From assembly GCA_903831925.1 (NCBI GenBank), contig CAIKZV010000514.1, forward strand, positions 1-17,415: 17,415 nt of DNA. The letters run 5' to 3'. The position numbers were made by a program, and so were the translations under genes. This DNA comes from an uncultured Burkholderiales bacterium. Lineage in GTDB: Bacteria > Pseudomonadota > Gammaproteobacteria > Burkholderiales > Burkholderiaceae_E. The notes under the pieces are model-generated. The model had not been told where the DNA came from. It ran no database searches and saw nothing but the letters and a program-made list of their open reading frames with translations. Shown in pieces: positions 1-7,369 of this stretch (positions within the stretch are counted from its first letter, which is position 1; each line of letters starts with the position of its first letter).

Positions 1-465
1 CGTGGACGGACATTCCGCCACCGCGCTCGCGTAATCACTCACGATGCACTCGCCGACTCGCGCCGGCAGTTCGGCGCCTGCGCCGCCCACGACCAGACAG
101 CGCTTGATGCGAGGCGCCTGCGCGATCGCCTTGAGCGCGACCTCCACCTTGCCGATCGAGGTGATCAGCACCTGTGACTCGCTGTTGTTCAGGATGTAGG
201 CCAACTCGTCTGCGGTCAGAAACGAATTGATGCAAGTGCAGTAAAGCCCAGATCGCTCGCCGGCACCGCAGGCCTCGAGGTAGCGGGCATTGTTTTCCAT
301 GAACACCGAGTAGTGGTCGAGCCGCTCGAGGCCTTGCCCGCGCAGCAGATGGGCGAGTCGATTGGTTCGGGCGTCGTACTCGGCGTAGGACACCGATTCG
401 CCGCTGGACGCCATGATGAAGGCGGGGCGGTCAGGGTTCAGTTGAGCGTAGTGGCCGGCGTACAT
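1..465 (-). CDS. AMP-forming acyl-CoA synthetase, N-terminal part (runs off the window)
   Basis: The leftward frame starts at an ATG at 463-465, preceded by a clear AGGAG ribosome binding site, and stays open to the window edge (155 codons). The protein starts MYAGHYAQLNPDRPAFIMA and contains the segments SYAEYDARTNRLAHLL, YSVFMENNARYLEACGAG and NSFLTADELAYILNNSE. This is the usual N-terminal pattern of ANL-superfamily fatty-acid/aryl-CoA ligases, which activate a carboxylic acid with ATP and then form its CoA thioester in the cytoplasm. The P-loop and C-terminal motifs lie outside the window, so substrate class cannot be judged. It lies directly downstream of the LysR gene on the same strand, and its start overlaps the end of that frame, so the two may be co-transcribed. 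Family assignment is fairly secure; the substrate is unknown. Confidence 0.85.
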   Translation of the reverse strand, partial: MYAGHYAQLNPDRPAFIMASSGESVSYAEYDARTNRLAHLLRGQGLERLDHYSVFMENNARYLEACGAGERSGLYCTCINSFLTADELAYILNNSESQVLITSIGKVEVALKAIAQAPRIKRCLVVGGAGAELPARVGECIVSDYASAVAECPST

Positions 466-1480
466 GGGGTCTCCTGAGCTTCGTTTGCGGCGAATTTAAC
501 ATGGGCGATTGCCGGCCTGCGGCAGCCGCGAGCGCGCTCCGTGGCGTCGACCATTGTGGCGGCGTGCGGGCCCAGTCGCGCAGAAAGGACAGAAAGCGTC
601 GGACACGTTCGGGCAGCCTCTGGCGGCTGGAATAGATCACGAAGATGTCGTGGGCATCGGGCTCGAAATCGGGCAGCACCGCCACCAGCCGACCTTCCTG
701 CAGGTACTGCGACACCATGTAGTAGGGATGCACGCTGATGCCCTGGCCATCGAGTGCGGCATGCATCAGGGCTTCGCCGAAGTCCGAGGCAATCGAGCCT
801 CGCACCCTGATTGAGACGGGCCCGTCTGGTCCTGTGAATCGCCAGATCGATGTCGGCGCCTTGATCAGATGGACCAGGCAGTTGTGGTCGGCGAGTTCGG
901 CGAGCCGGGTCGGGGTGCCATGCGCCTTCAGGTAGCCGGGCGAGGCGACCATGAGTTGCGGTGCCTTGGCCAGGTGCTGCGCGATATAACTGGCGTCGTT
1001 CATGCTGGCCACGATGCGTACCGACAGGTCCAGCCCCTGGGCGACCAGGTTGGCATCGCCCACATCGAGCGACAGCATCACCTGGATATCAGGGTGCTGC
1101 GCGGTGAATTGCGCAATCAGCGGCACCAGATGATGAGCACCGAAGGCCGGCGGTGTGCCGATCCGCACGATGCCGCGCGGTGTGCGGATCGATTCGAGCA
1201 CATCGGTTTCGATCGCGTCATAGCGCTCGAGCAGCAACTGCCCGTTGTCGAGCGCGGTCAGCCCGGCTTCGGTCAGCCCCACCTGCTTGGTGGTGCGGTT
1301 CAGAAGGCGCGCGCCGAGCAGATCCTCGAGGCGCGCGACATGTTTCGTGACCGAGGCGCGCGACATGCCGAGGTGGCGCGCAGCGCTGCTGAAGCTGCCG
1401 GTGCGGGCAACCTCGATGAACACCTGGATGCAGCGCAGTCGGTCGATGACGGTCTCCGGTCGTTTCCAAATGCGAAACAA
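431..1480 (-). CDS. LysR-family transcriptional regulator
   Basis: This is a LysR-type regulator of 349 residues. A winged helix-turn-helix occupies about residues 13-72 (core SFSSAARHLGMSRASVTKH, then LEDLLGARLLNRTTK). A periplasmic-binding-protein-like effector domain spans about 95-300 (for example RGIVRIGTPPAFGAHHLVPL). The only standard start that keeps the whole HTH is a TTG at 1478-1480; it has no good ribosome binding site, so the start is uncertain. LysR proteins are usually near 300 residues. Here the recognisable domain ends at about residue 303 (FLSFLRDW), followed by a 46-residue Pro/Arg-rich tail that runs 35 bases into the acyl-CoA synthetase gene. The gene is divergent from the six-gene operon starting at 1562, which it probably controls, and a T-N11-A dyad lies at its 5' end. 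Confidence 0.9.
   Translation of the reverse strand: MFRIWKRPETVIDRLRCIQVFIEVARTGSFSSAARHLGMSRASVTKHVARLEDLLGARLLNRTTKQVGLTEAGLTALDNGQLLLERYDAIETDVLESIRTPRGIVRIGTPPAFGAHHLVPLIAQFTAQHPDIQVMLSLDVGDANLVAQGLDLSVRIVASMNDASYIAQHLAKAPQLMVASPGYLKAHGTPTRLAELADHNCLVHLIKAPTSIWRFTGPDGPVSIRVRGSIASDFGEALMHAALDGQGISVHPYYMVSQYLQEGRLVAVLPDFEPDAHDIFVIYSSRQRLPERVRRFLSFLRDWARTPPQWSTPRSALAAAAGRQSPMLNSPQTKLRRPHVRRPLRSTEP
1464..1476. promoter_or_regulatory. Candidate LysR-type operator (T-N11-A dyad)
   Basis: The 13 bases TTCCAAATGCGAA form a T-N11-A box with TTC/GAA arms; the arms extend to GTTTC (1462-1466) and GAAAC (1474-1478). A third half-site, GTTTC, lies at 1484-1488. Its centre (1470) is about 65 bases upstream of the transcription start inferred from the -10 at 1523-1528, which is the classical position of a LysR recognition site. 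It overlaps the first codons of the LysR gene, which would also allow autorepression. The sequence is visible; the function is inferred. Confidence 0.45.
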
Positions 1481-1522
1481 TGAGTTTCGGCGCGATTCTA
1501 ACGCCGGGCGGCCATGCCTCCC

Positions 1523-1528
1523 TACAAT
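1523..1528 (+). promoter_or_regulatory. Candidate -10 element of the catabolic operon promoter
   Basis: TACAAT is a good sigma-70 -10 hexamer between the LysR gene and the first operon gene and predicts transcription from about 1535, giving a leader of about 27 bases. No good -35 lies 16-18 bases upstream (the sequence there is near AACGCC), as expected for an activator-dependent promoter. Confidence 0.45.
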
Positions 1529-1561
1529 GCGCTGACGCTTCGCTTTCAGGGAATCCCTGCC

Positions 1562-2005
1562 ATGGCCATCGAGTCAGCACCGCCCTCCGTCTTCGAGACC
1601 CTCACGCAGCTCACCAACCGGTTCTTCTGGTACCTCGACGAGTTTCGCTATGAGGAACTGGTCGCGCTGATGCATCAGGATGCGACCTGGCACCGGCAGG
1701 GCAAGGTGCTGAGCGGCCGCGAGCAGATCCTGGCAGCGCTGGCCGAGCGGCCCCGCACCCAGCGCATCCGGCATGTCGTGACCAACGGTTTCATCGATCG
1801 CGTCGAGGGTGACACCGCACACTACATTGCCTACATGATCGGCTATCGCGCCGATGAGGGCGTCGCGAAGCCGGCACCGCAGACCATCGACGGGCCCTTG
1901 CGCATGCTGTTGATAAAGAGCCGCTTCGAGCGCCGCGATGGTCGCTGGCTGTTTGCCGAGCAGATTGCGGCGCCCGAGTTCGAGTTTCGGGCTCCGGCTC
2001 GCTGA
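1562..2005 (+). CDS. SnoaL-like / NTF2-fold protein
   Basis: This 147-residue protein fits the SnoaL-like NTF2 superfamily, which includes small isomerases, dehydratases and the beta subunits of ring-hydroxylating dioxygenases. The N-terminal helix segment LTNRFFWYLDEFRYEELVALM is followed by the typical DATWHRQGKVLSGREQILAAL block. After that come the strand HVVTNGFIDRVEGDTAHYIAY and a final strand pair (RFERRDGRWLFAEQ). The ATG at 1562 is preferred over an in-frame upstream ATG at 1514 because 1514 would precede the predicted -10 element. It is the first gene of the rightward operon, 10 bases ahead of the FAH-family gene. No large dioxygenase subunit is present here, so a role as dioxygenase partner is not supported; a stand-alone catalytic or ligand-binding role is more likely. 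Confidence 0.8.
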   Translation: MAIESAPPSVFETLTQLTNRFFWYLDEFRYEELVALMHQDATWHRQGKVLSGREQILAALAERPRTQRIRHVVTNGFIDRVEGDTAHYIAYMIGYRADEGVAKPAPQTIDGPLRMLLIKSRFERRDGRWLFAEQIAAPEFEFRAPAR

Positions 2006-2015
2006 GGATCAACAG

Positions 2016-2930
2016 ATGAAGCTGATCAGTTTCAAGGGTGATGGCACGCGCGTCAGTGTCGGTGCGGTGGTGGGTGATTCGGTGCGGGTGATCGACGATG
2101 TCATCGCTGCGCTGCCTCTGTCGGATCAGGCCCGGGAGGCCTTGTCGATCAGGGGGATTGCGCAAGCCGAGCCCTCGATGCTGCGCCTGCTGTTTGCCGG
2201 CCCCGCCGGCCTCGAAGCGGTTCGCAAGCACCTCGATTCGCCGGGCGCCTCCGGCCAGCGGCCCTTTGCGGGGATCGGGCTGCTTGCGCCGGTTCCGCGT
2301 CCGGGCAAGATCGTCGCGATCGGTCGCAATTACGGCGAGCATGCCCGCGAGTCGGGCACGGCTGCGTTCGAAAAGCCGCGCATCATTTCGAAGCTGCCCT
2401 CAAGCGTGATCGGCCCTGGTGTGCCGGTGCCGCCATGCCCGGTCACCAAGCTCGATTTCGAGGTCGAACTCGCGGTGGTGATCGGAGAGTTCGCGCATCG
2501 CGTGAGCCGTGCACAAGCGATGTCGGTCGTTGCCGGTTACACGGTTCTGGACGATGTGAGCGCCCGAGAGTTCCAGTTCGACGTCACGCCGCCGCAGACC
2601 ACCTTCGCCAAGAGCATGGACGGCTTCTGTCCGATGGGCCCCTGGCTGGTCACCCGCGATGAGATTGCCGATCCGCAGGCGCTTGAGCTGTCGTGCTGGC
2701 TCAACGGCGAGCGAATGCAGCATGCGAGCACCGCCGACATGATCTTCCCGGTCGACACCCTGATCGAATACATCTCGAGTTTCATGACCCTCGAGCCGGG
2801 GGATGTGATTGCCACCGGTACACCGTCCGGGGTCGGTGCATTTCGCACGCCTGCGGTCTGGCTCAAACGCGGCGATCAGCTTCGGCTCGAAGTCGAGCGC
2901 GTGGGCATCCTTGAACACGGCATCGGCTGA
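2016..2930 (+). CDS. Fumarylacetoacetate hydrolase (FAH) family protein
   Basis: This 304-residue cytoplasmic enzyme belongs to the FAH family of metal-dependent C-C hydrolases, isomerases and decarboxylases acting on oxo-acids. Visible motifs are AIGRNYGEHARESG (101-114), KLDFEVELAVVIGE (145-158) with likely metal ligands E149 and E151, and LDDVSAREFQFD (178-189) with D180. FAKSMDGFCPMGP (197-209) and the C-terminal GDVIATGTPSGVG are also typical. Its closest style is the 2-hydroxyhepta-2,4-diene-1,7-dioate isomerase / fumarylpyruvate hydrolase branch, but the substrate cannot be fixed. The ATG at 2016, ten bases after the SnoaL-like stop and behind GAGGATC, gives the usual family N-terminus (MKLISFKGDG). 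It belongs to the six-gene operon. Confidence 0.9.
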   Translation: MKLISFKGDGTRVSVGAVVGDSVRVIDDVIAALPLSDQAREALSIRGIAQAEPSMLRLLFAGPAGLEAVRKHLDSPGASGQRPFAGIGLLAPVPRPGKIVAIGRNYGEHARESGTAAFEKPRIISKLPSSVIGPGVPVPPCPVTKLDFEVELAVVIGEFAHRVSRAQAMSVVAGYTVLDDVSAREFQFDVTPPQTTFAKSMDGFCPMGPWLVTRDEIADPQALELSCWLNGERMQHASTADMIFPVDTLIEYISSFMTLEPGDVIATGTPSGVGAFRTPAVWLKRGDQLRLEVERVGILEHGIG

Positions 2931-2978
2931 AAGCCGTTGCAGCACAACACAACACGACACGAGGCAAGGAGGAGACAC

Positions 2979-3971
2979 ATGACATTCAATCTGACAAAGC
3001 GTCTGGCTGGCATCTTCATGGCATTGGGCACCGGGCTGATCCTGGCGTCGCCGGCAGCCGCTCAGGACTACCCGACCAAGCCGATCCGGGTGCTGGTGGG
3101 CTTTGCGCCCGGCGGCCCCACCGACGTCATTGCGCGAATCGTGGCCCAGGACCTGACTGCGGCCTTCGGCCAGTCGGTCATCGTCGAAAACCGCGCCGGT
3201 GCCAACTCGCTGATCGCCACCGATGCGGTCGCAAGGGCTGCCCCGGACGGCTACACCCTGATCGCGGCAACGCTCGCCCACAACATCAATCCGATCCTGA
3301 TGCCCGATAAGGCCAAATATCAGCCGATCAAGGATTTCGCGTCGATCAGTCTTGCCGCGACCGTGCCGATGATCGCGGTGACCGCTTATGACTCGCCGAT
3401 GAAGACGCTGCAGGATGTGGTGGCCGCGGCCAAGGCTCAGCCCGGGGTGGTCACCTACGGTTCGGCGGGCCATGGCGGCTCGGCGCATCTGGCGGCGGCG
3501 CTGCTGGGCAATCTGACCGGCACGCAGATGACCCATGTGCCTTTCAAGGGCAATGCCCCGGCCCTCACCGAAGTCATGGCCGGGCGTGTCACCTTCATGT
3601 TCTATCCGATGGTGGGTGTGGCCGATCAGGTCGCGCAGAAGCGGCTGCGGGCCCTGGCGGTGACGACACCCAAGCGCCACCCCGATTTCCCGAACACGCC
3701 GACCATGGCCGAGCTCGGTTATCCCGGTTTCGAGGACTACACACCGGGCATCGTGTTCCTGGCACCCGCCGGCACACCGCAGCCGATCGTCAACAAACTC
3801 GCGGATGCGATCCGGGCATCGGTGGCCCGACCCGAGACGCGCGAAAAATTGCGCGGCCTGGGCGCGGTGGCGGCCGGCTTGACCCCGGCTGAAACCGTGA
3901 GCTGGATGCAGATGGATTACGACCGCTGGGCAAGACTGATCAAGGCAGCCGGCGTCAAAGGCGAGGAATGA
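2979..3971 (+). CDS. Bug/TctC-family periplasmic substrate-binding protein
   Basis: This is a 330-residue tripartite-tricarboxylate-transporter receptor (Bug family), a periplasmic protein that captures carboxylate ligands. A signal peptide is clear: TKR near the N-terminus, a hydrophobic core, then ASPAAA with predicted cleavage before QDYPTKPIRV. The mature part has the family signatures VLVGFAPGGPTDVIAR, VENRAGANSLIATDAVA, PDGYTLIAAT, VTYGSAGHGGSAHLAA and THVPFKGNAPALTEVMAGR. Its length is normal for the family. The start at 2979 follows a strong AAGGAGGAG site. No tctA/tctB membrane subunits are in the window, so this is an orphan Bug gene, as is common in Burkholderiales. It sits mid-operon between hydrolase and dehydrogenase genes and probably binds the cluster's substrate. 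Confidence 0.95.
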   Translation: MTFNLTKRLAGIFMALGTGLILASPAAAQDYPTKPIRVLVGFAPGGPTDVIARIVAQDLTAAFGQSVIVENRAGANSLIATDAVARAAPDGYTLIAATLAHNINPILMPDKAKYQPIKDFASISLAATVPMIAVTAYDSPMKTLQDVVAAAKAQPGVVTYGSAGHGGSAHLAAALLGNLTGTQMTHVPFKGNAPALTEVMAGRVTFMFYPMVGVADQVAQKRLRALAVTTPKRHPDFPNTPTMAELGYPGFEDYTPGIVFLAPAGTPQPIVNKLADAIRASVARPETREKLRGLGAVAAGLTPAETVSWMQMDYDRWARLIKAAGVKGEE

Positions 3972-3981
3972 GCGACGCATC

Positions 3982-4950
3982 ATGAGAATTGCAGTCCTTG
4001 ACGATTATCAGGATGCGGTCAGAAGCCTTGATTGCATCAGGAAGCTGGACGGTCATCAGATCGAGGTCTTTCACGACACCGTGCTTGATCCGCAGGCAAT
4101 TGCCACGCGCCTTGACGGCGTCGATGCGGTCGTTCTGATCCGTGAGCGCACGCGCTTGACTCGTGACCTGATCGAGCGCCTGCCGGCGTCGCTCAAGCTG
4201 ATCAGCCTGACCGGACCCCTGAGCGGGCAGGTCGATGTGGCCGCCGCCGCGCAGCGCGGCATTGTTGTCTGCAGCGGCCGCGGCTCTGGCGCGTCGGCAC
4301 CCGAGCTGACCTGGGCACTGGTGATGGCCGCCACGCGTCAGGTTGCGCTCGAAGATCGGCGCATGCGGGCCGGGCGCTGGCAGACCACGATCGGGCCGGT
4401 CCTGGCCGGTCGCACGCTCGGCATTCTCGGCTATGGGCGCATCGGTGCGGTGGTGGCAGGCTATGGCCGCGCCTTCGGCATGCCGGTACTGGTCTGGGGG
4501 CGTGACGGCTCGCGTGAGCGGGCGCTGCGCGACGGGCATCAGATGGCCGCAAGCCAGTCCGAGCTCTTTGCGCGCAGCGATGTCGTGTCGCTGCATCTGT
4601 CGCTCAACGAGGGCACGCGGGGCGCGGTGAGCGCAGCCGATCTTGCGCTGATGAAGCCGGATGCGCTGCTGGTCAATACTGCGCGCGCCGCCCTCATCCA
4701 GCCAGGTGCCCTGCTGGGGGCCTTGCAGGCCGGGCGCCCGGGTTTTGCGGCGCTCGATGTCTTCGATGTCGAGCCACTGCCGGCCGGTGATCCGCTGCTG
4801 GCGATGGACAACGTGCTGTGCACGCCGCACCTGGGTTACGTGACCCGACAGGGCTATGAGGTGCTGTTCGGCGATGCTTTCGACAATGTGCTGGCGTATG
4901 CCGCCGGCAAGCCGACCGGTGTCCTGAGTGCGCCGGCTGCCGGCGCCTGA
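3982..4950 (+). CDS. D-2-hydroxyacid dehydrogenase, NAD(P)-binding
   Basis: This 322-residue protein belongs to the D-isomer-specific 2-hydroxyacid dehydrogenase family, which interconverts 2-oxoacids and D-2-hydroxyacids with NAD(P)H. The Rossmann motif GYGRIG lies at residues 150-155 (after LAGRTLGIL). The catalytic set is intact: R235 in VNTARAAL, E264 in DVFDVEPL and H283 in TPHLGY. The first domain opens as MRIAVLDDYQDAV, a pattern seen in phosphoglycerate-dehydrogenase-like members. The ATG lies 10 bases after the Bug gene stop, inside the same operon. Together with the L-specific flavoenzyme at the operon end, it would let the cell handle both stereoisomers of a 2-hydroxyacid. The physiological substrate is unknown. 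Confidence 0.92.
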   Translation: MRIAVLDDYQDAVRSLDCIRKLDGHQIEVFHDTVLDPQAIATRLDGVDAVVLIRERTRLTRDLIERLPASLKLISLTGPLSGQVDVAAAAQRGIVVCSGRGSGASAPELTWALVMAATRQVALEDRRMRAGRWQTTIGPVLAGRTLGILGYGRIGAVVAGYGRAFGMPVLVWGRDGSRERALRDGHQMAASQSELFARSDVVSLHLSLNEGTRGAVSAADLALMKPDALLVNTARAALIQPGALLGALQAGRPGFAALDVFDVEPLPAGDPLLAMDNVLCTPHLGYVTRQGYEVLFGDAFDNVLAYAAGKPTGVLSAPAAGA

Positions 4951-4963
4951 AAGGAGAATGACG

Positions 4964-5887
4964 ATGACTGATGCCGTGATGCCGCGCGTGACGCCCGGCG
5001 ATAAACCGCTCGGCGCGAGCGTCGAGGGTCTTGATCTGTCCAGGCCGCTCGACGATGCGCAATTTCGTGCGGTGCGCGAGGCCTTGGGGCGCCATGGCGT
5101 GCTGCGTTTCCCGGGCCAGACACTTTCGGCAGCCAATCTGCACGATTTCAGCGCCCGTTTCGGGACGCTCGAAATCAATGTCGGCGGCATGTTTCAGGAG
5201 CCGGGTCTGCCGCAGGTGATGGTCCTCTCCAATATCGTGCGCGACGGCAAACCGATCGGCATCGGCGACGCCGGCCAGGACTGGCATACCGACATGTCCT
5301 ACAGCGCCACGGTGGCCTTCGCCAATGTGCTCTACGCCCTCGAAGTGCCGCATCGTGATGGCCGCCCGCTCGGTGCTACCCGGTTTGCCGATATGGCAGC
5401 GGCCTACGACGCGTTGCCGGCCGATGTGCGGGCGCGCATCGATGGCCGCACCGCGACCCATGATTTCGAGAAATTCTGGGAAATGATGCGCCGCGAGCGC
5501 AACAGCCCGCGTCCGCCGCTCAGCGAGGCGCAGCGCCAGGCCAAGCCGCCGGTCTCGCATCCGATGGTCATGGTCCATCCGTTCAGCGGACGGCGCACGC
5601 TCTATGCCAACCCCGGCTATGCGATGCATATCGACGGCATGCCGCGCGACGAAAGCGACGAACTGCTGGCGATGCTCTTTGCGCATCAGGTCGAGGAGCG
5701 CTTCATTTATACCTTCGAGTGGACCAAAGGCGATGTCCTGATGTGGGACAACCTGCGCGTCATCCACAAGGCAATGGCCGATTACCGCCCGGATGAGCCG
5801 CGTCTGATCAAGCGCTGTCAGGTGATGGCCGATCAGATCCTCCCGCACGGGACCGCTGGCGCGGCATTGTCGTCGGTCAATGCCTGA
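4964..5887 (+). CDS. TauD/TfdA-family Fe(II)/2-oxoglutarate dioxygenase
   Basis: This 307-residue enzyme belongs to the TauD/TfdA family, which couples 2-oxoglutarate decarboxylation to hydroxylation of a substrate, often releasing sulfite or a phenol from sulfonates or aryloxyalkanoates. The iron-binding facial triad is visible as H108 and D110 (QDWHTDMSY) and H268 (RVIHKAMADY), with R284 a likely 2-oxoglutarate ligand (LIKRCQVMAD). The N-terminus (LGASVEGLDLSRPL) is typical. Of two nearby ATGs, 4964 is preferred because AAGGAG (4951-4956) is 7 bases away, against 1 base for 4958. It is the fifth operon gene, and its end overlaps the start of the next gene by 8 bases. The substrate cannot be assigned from sequence. 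Confidence 0.92.
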   Translation: MTDAVMPRVTPGDKPLGASVEGLDLSRPLDDAQFRAVREALGRHGVLRFPGQTLSAANLHDFSARFGTLEINVGGMFQEPGLPQVMVLSNIVRDGKPIGIGDAGQDWHTDMSYSATVAFANVLYALEVPHRDGRPLGATRFADMAAAYDALPADVRARIDGRTATHDFEKFWEMMRRERNSPRPPLSEAQRQAKPPVSHPMVMVHPFSGRRTLYANPGYAMHIDGMPRDESDELLAMLFAHQVEERFIYTFEWTKGDVLMWDNLRVIHKAMADYRPDEPRLIKRCQVMADQILPHGTAGAALSSVNA

Positions 5888-7064
5888 GGCCGACGGTCCG
5901 GCGCCCGCCGGCAACATTCGCCGCGCCTGGTCGATCGAGGATCTGAGGACGCAGGCCCGGCGCCGCTTGCCCCGGGCGGTGTTCGACCTCTTCGACGGTG
6001 GCGCCGAAGACGAGTCGACCCTGCGTGACAACCGCGCCGCCTTCGGGCGTCGTCGGCTGATGCCGCGGGTGCTGGTCGATGTCGCGAGCGTTGATCCTGG
6101 CACCCATATCCTCGGTCAGCCGTCGGCACTGCCGATTGCGATCGCACCCACCGGGGCGGTCGGATTCGGTCATCGCGGTGGCGACGTGATGATCGCGAAA
6201 GCAGCGCGTCGCTACGGCATTCCCTATTCGCTGTCGACATCGGCCACTGCCTCGATCGAGCAGGTGGCCGAGCAGGCCGGCGGACGCCTCTGGTTTCAGG
6301 CCTACATCCTCAAAGACCGGTCCTTCACCTTCCGCCTCATCGAGCGGGCACGCGTGGCCGGCTATGAAGCGGTGATGATCACGGTCGACCTCGCGGTGGG
6401 CGGCAAGCGCGAGAAAGACTTCCGCAATGACATGTCGATCCCGTTTCGCTATACGCCGCGAAACCTGATCGATTTTGCGTCGAGACCAGGATGGTCGATG
6501 CGCATGCTCGCCGGTGGCATGCCGGCGATGGAGAACCTGCGCGGACTGTCGCCCACGGCCACCTCGGCGCGCGGCATCGTGTCCACCGCGGGTCGAAACT
6601 ACGACCCCTCGTTCGACTGGGAGGGCCTGAAGTCGGTGCGCGATGCCTGGCCTGGCAAGCTCATCGTCAAAGGCATCGTGCATCCCGACGATGCGCGACG
6701 CGCGCTGGCGATCGGTGTCGATGCGATCGTCGTCTCCAACCATGGCGGGCGGCAACTCGACGGCGGCATCGCAACGCTCGATGCCTTGCCCGGCGTGCTC
6801 GAGGCCGTGGGTGGGCGTGCGAGCGTGCTGGTCGATGGGGGAGTGCGTCGTGGCGTCGATGTGGTCAAGGCGCTCGCGATGGGGGCCGAGGGCGTGCTGG
6901 TCGGCCGGGCGACGCTTTATGGGGTGTGTGCCGGTGGCGAAGCAGGTGCGCTTAGAGCGCTCGAAATCCTGAGCGATGAGTTCAGGCGAAGCATGCAGTT
7001 GTGCGGGGCGCGCACGGTGGCTGATATCGGCCCCGATCTGATTGCGCCAGGCGATACCGTCTGA
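5880..7064 (+). CDS. FMN-dependent alpha-hydroxy acid dehydrogenase/oxidase
   Basis: This 394-residue protein belongs to the FMN-dependent L-2-hydroxyacid oxidising family (lactate dehydrogenase LldD, mandelate dehydrogenase, glycolate oxidase, lactate 2-monooxygenase). The signature SNHGGRQLDG (286-295) holds catalytic H288 and substrate-binding R291. K264 is in LIVKGI, and the FMN phosphate site is DGGVRRG (319-325) plus AEGVLVGR (336-343). The N-terminal part shows FDLFDGGAEDESTLRDN, PIAIAPTGAVGF and SLSTSATASIEQVA, all typical. The ATG at 5880 lies inside the end of the dioxygenase gene and has no obvious ribosome binding site, suggesting translational coupling. It is the last gene of the operon; the electron acceptor and substrate are unknown. 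Confidence 0.93.
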   Translation: MPEADGPAPAGNIRRAWSIEDLRTQARRRLPRAVFDLFDGGAEDESTLRDNRAAFGRRRLMPRVLVDVASVDPGTHILGQPSALPIAIAPTGAVGFGHRGGDVMIAKAARRYGIPYSLSTSATASIEQVAEQAGGRLWFQAYILKDRSFTFRLIERARVAGYEAVMITVDLAVGGKREKDFRNDMSIPFRYTPRNLIDFASRPGWSMRMLAGGMPAMENLRGLSPTATSARGIVSTAGRNYDPSFDWEGLKSVRDAWPGKLIVKGIVHPDDARRALAIGVDAIVVSNHGGRQLDGGIATLDALPGVLEAVGGRASVLVDGGVRRGVDVVKALAMGAEGVLVGRATLYGVCAGGEAGALRALEILSDEFRRSMQLCGARTVADIGPDLIAPGDTV

Positions 7065-7086
7065 GGCTGTCCGGCGATCGGGCTGC

Positions 7087-7101
7087 GATCAGATCAGATC
7101 A
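7087..7101. repeat. Three tandem GATCA units
   Basis: Three perfect 5-base units (GATCA) stand in tandem just after the catabolic operon and over the last codons of the small membrane protein gene. They bring three GATC sites into 14 bases. No function can be inferred. Confidence 0.7.
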
Positions 7102-7282
7102 GACACCACAAGCCCACGCAGACCCCGAAGATCCACTGCACGAACAGATCGAGCAGTGATCCCAGCAGCAGTACCGGAATGCTCACGGCGAGTGCCAGCA
7201 GCAGGGCGCCGGCCAGCGTGATGCGGGGTTCGGGCAGCGAGTGGCCGAGCACATTTTCCGGGCGTTTGATCAGCAGGGGCAT
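7094..7282 (-). CDS. Small hydrophobic membrane protein, function unknown
   Basis: This is a 62-residue leftward frame starting at the ATG at 7280-7282. After a polar N-terminus (MPLLIKRPENVLGHSLPEPR) come two hydrophobic stretches, roughly residues 22-42 and 45-61, so an inner-membrane hairpin is likely. Codon third positions are strongly G/C, as in the neighbouring genes, which supports real coding. No good Shine-Dalgarno sequence is visible upstream. It lies between the convergent catabolic operon and the divergent FemAB-like gene. I do not recognise the family. Confidence 0.55.
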   Translation of the reverse strand: MPLLIKRPENVLGHSLPEPRITLAGALLLALAVSIPVLLLGSLLDLFVQWIFGVCVGLWCLI

Positions 7283-7369
7283 AACTGGGGTCAGCGCTTC
7301 ATCACAGGTGATTCATCGTGGCATCGGCAAGCGATGGTCGGGCGCCTTTCAGGTTCGCCGTACACTTCA

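Noticed and set aside
2400..3983. Long 527-residue frame on the minus strand
   Set aside because: It lies fully opposite the FAH and Bug genes, is rich in His, Arg and Gly with no domain signs, and reflects high G/C at third positions of the real genes.
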